Assembly (NCBI GenBank): GCA_001563885.1
Contig: LKMM01000170.1
Coordinates: forward strand, 1-5,863
From: Natrialbaceae archaeon B1-Br10_E2g27
GTDB taxonomy: Archaea; Halobacteriota; Halobacteria; Halobacteriales; Natrialbaceae
Direction: 5' to 3'
DNA length: 5,863 bases
Position numbers and translations under genes: made by a program. Shown here one piece after another: positions 4,779-5,863 of the stretch (position 1 is the stretch's first letter; each line of letters begins with the position of its first letter). The notes below the pieces were generated by a model. The model worked only from the letters and a program-made list of their open reading frames with translations. It searched no databases and was not told the DNA's origin.

Positions 4779-5861
4779 ATGAAAGTCGCCCTGATCGGAG
4801 TCGGTCAGGCCGGTGGGAAGATCACCGAACGGCTCGCCCAGTTCGACGCGAACATGGGATTCGGAGCCGTACAGGGTGCCCTGGCCGTCAACTCCGCGAA
4901 ACCTGACCTCCACTCACTCGAGTTCGTCGAGACGAAACTGATCGGTGCCGACCGCGTCAACGGCCACGGCGTCGGCGGTGACAACGAACTTGGCACGCAG
5001 ATCATGCAAGACGATATCCAGCAGGTGCTTGGTGGCCTCGATGGCCGGATCACCTCCCGTTCTGAAGCCATCTTCGTCGTCGCCGGTCTCGGCGGAGGAA
5101 CTGGAAGCGGCGGCGCACCAGTCCTCGTCCACCACCTCCAGCGTGTCTATGACGTCCCCGTCTACGCACTCGGCGTTCTTCCGGGACGAAACGAAGGCAC
5201 ACTGTATCAGGCCAACGCCGGTCGTTCGCTGAAGACACTCGCCCGGGAGGCCGACTCGACGCTACTCATCGACAACGACGCCTGGCACGAACAAGGCGAA
5301 AGCGTCCAGGGTGCGTTCGACCGAATCAACGAGAAAATCGCCCGTCGGGTCGGCTTACTCTTTGCCTCCGGCGAGGCCGTCGAGGGCGTCGGCGAAAGCG
5401 TCGTCGACTCGAGTGAAGTGATCAACACGCTGCGTTCCGGTGGAATTTCGGTGCTTGGCTATGCAAGCGAGATTGCAAGCGACGAATCCGATCAGAACCT
5501 TCGGACAGTGATGACCGTCGCCCGACAGGCACTGCTCACCGGCACGAGCATGCCCGACGCGACGAGTGCAGACGCTGCCTTGTTGGTCATCGCAGGTGAC
5601 CCACAGGCGATTCCCCGCAAGGGCATGGAGAAAGCTCGCCGCTGGGTCGAAGACGAAACCGACAGCATGCAGGTCCGTGGCGGTGACTTCCCACTCGAGA
5701 CCGACCGGCTTGGCGCACTCGTGCTGTTAGGCGGTGCTGAACGGTCGGCTCGCATCGAACAATTCATGAAGCGCGCCCGCGAGGCAAACGAGGCGAAAGC
5801 GGCCGACGAAGTCGACCACGCCGACGCCTTCGCGGACGATCGTCTCGAGAACCTATTTTAA
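4779..5861 (+). CDS. cetZ: CetZ-family tubulin-like GTPase (probably CetZ2 type)
   Basis: A complete 360-residue member of the tubulin/FtsZ superfamily. The N-terminus (VALIGVGQAGGK, residues 3-14) is the first nucleotide loop, and the tubulin signature GGGTGSG is at 105-111. The NDAWHEQGESVQGAFDRIN segment (166-184) and VVDSSEVINTLRSGG (208-222), the T7 catalytic loop, are characteristic of CetZ rather than FtsZ, which has an NxDFAD-type loop. Asp210 and Glu213 are the likely GTP-hydrolysis residues; Glu213 appears to correspond to the glutamate mutated in studies of Haloferax CetZ1. From memory, the MKxALIGVGQAGGK start and the overall spacing resemble CetZ2 more than CetZ1. CetZ proteins assemble filaments; CetZ1 controls rod shape and motility, and the CetZ2 role is less clear. 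The tail (about 335-360) is acidic and Ala-rich and ends in RLENLF, without an evident FtsZ-type SepF/FtsA-binding peptide. The ATG is the only sensible start. No good TATA box lies at the leaderless distance, so a leader or a weak promoter is likely. Confidence 0.93.
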   Translation: MKVALIGVGQAGGKITERLAQFDANMGFGAVQGALAVNSAKPDLHSLEFVETKLIGADRVNGHGVGGDNELGTQIMQDDIQQVLGGLDGRITSRSEAIFVVAGLGGGTGSGGAPVLVHHLQRVYDVPVYALGVLPGRNEGTLYQANAGRSLKTLAREADSTLLIDNDAWHEQGESVQGAFDRINEKIARRVGLLFASGEAVEGVGESVVDSSEVINTLRSGGISVLGYASEIASDESDQNLRTVMTVARQALLTGTSMPDATSADAALLVIAGDPQAIPRKGMEKARRWVEDETDSMQVRGGDFPLETDRLGALVLLGGAERSARIEQFMKRAREANEAKAADEVDHADAFADDRLENLF

Positions 5862-5863
5862 AC

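Noticed and set aside
4779..5861. Assignment of the tubulin gene as FtsZ1 or FtsZ2
   Set aside because: The NDAW...GES segment and the VVDSSEVINTL loop are CetZ-type, and the FtsZ NxDFAD loop and conserved C-terminal peptide are absent.

Overview
The window is a piece of a haloarchaeal chromosome or large replicon. The evidence is direct: Asp/Glu-rich proteins, GC-rich codon use, a PGF-CTERM cell-surface protein, a seven-helix archaeal-type sensor kinase, a CetZ tubulin, and TATA boxes 28-29 bases upstream of start codons with no Shine-Dalgarno. The hexamer CTCGAG is abundant (21 copies by eye) and CTAG is nearly absent (2 copies). I infer a member of the Natrialbales-type haloarchaea (Natrinema/Haloterrigena/Natronorubrum-like), but the species cannot be read from this window.

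Layout, left to right. (1) 1-764 (+): the C-terminal part of a secreted surface protein, with an Ig-like domain, a 14-Gly tract, an Asp-rich repeat linker and a PGF-CTERM sorting tail. (2) 823-2868 (+): a 681-residue membrane histidine kinase (7TM - PAS - PAS - HisKA - HATPase) with a GTG start and its own promoter. No response regulator is present. (3) 2954-3187 (-): a 77-residue single-domain PRC-barrel protein, convergent with the kinase across an 85-base gap that holds a hairpin. (4) 3310-4650 (-): a RimK-type ATP-grasp ligase fused to a retropepsin-like (RimB/PF05618-type) peptidase domain. (5) 4779-5861 (+): a complete CetZ-family tubulin, most like the CetZ2 type, transcribed divergently from the ligase across 128 bases.

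The right half is the most interesting part. An ATP-grasp amino-acid ligase carrying its own likely peptidase domain sits head to head with an archaeal tubulin whose C-terminal tail is acidic. A small PRC-barrel protein lies just beyond; that fold is now known in haloarchaeal cell-division proteins. Eukaryotic tubulin tails are glutamylated by ATP-grasp ligases (TTLL family) and trimmed by peptidases, so an analogous archaeal modification is a testable guess. It is only a guess: nothing in the sequence proves a functional link.

The three promoters that can be read (kinase, PRC-barrel, ligase) all place the TATA box where transcription would begin at or next to the start codon, so leaderless mRNAs are likely. 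The tubulin gene lacks such a box. I saw no tRNA, rRNA, CRISPR array, insertion sequence or attachment site. No gap between genes exceeds about 130 bases.
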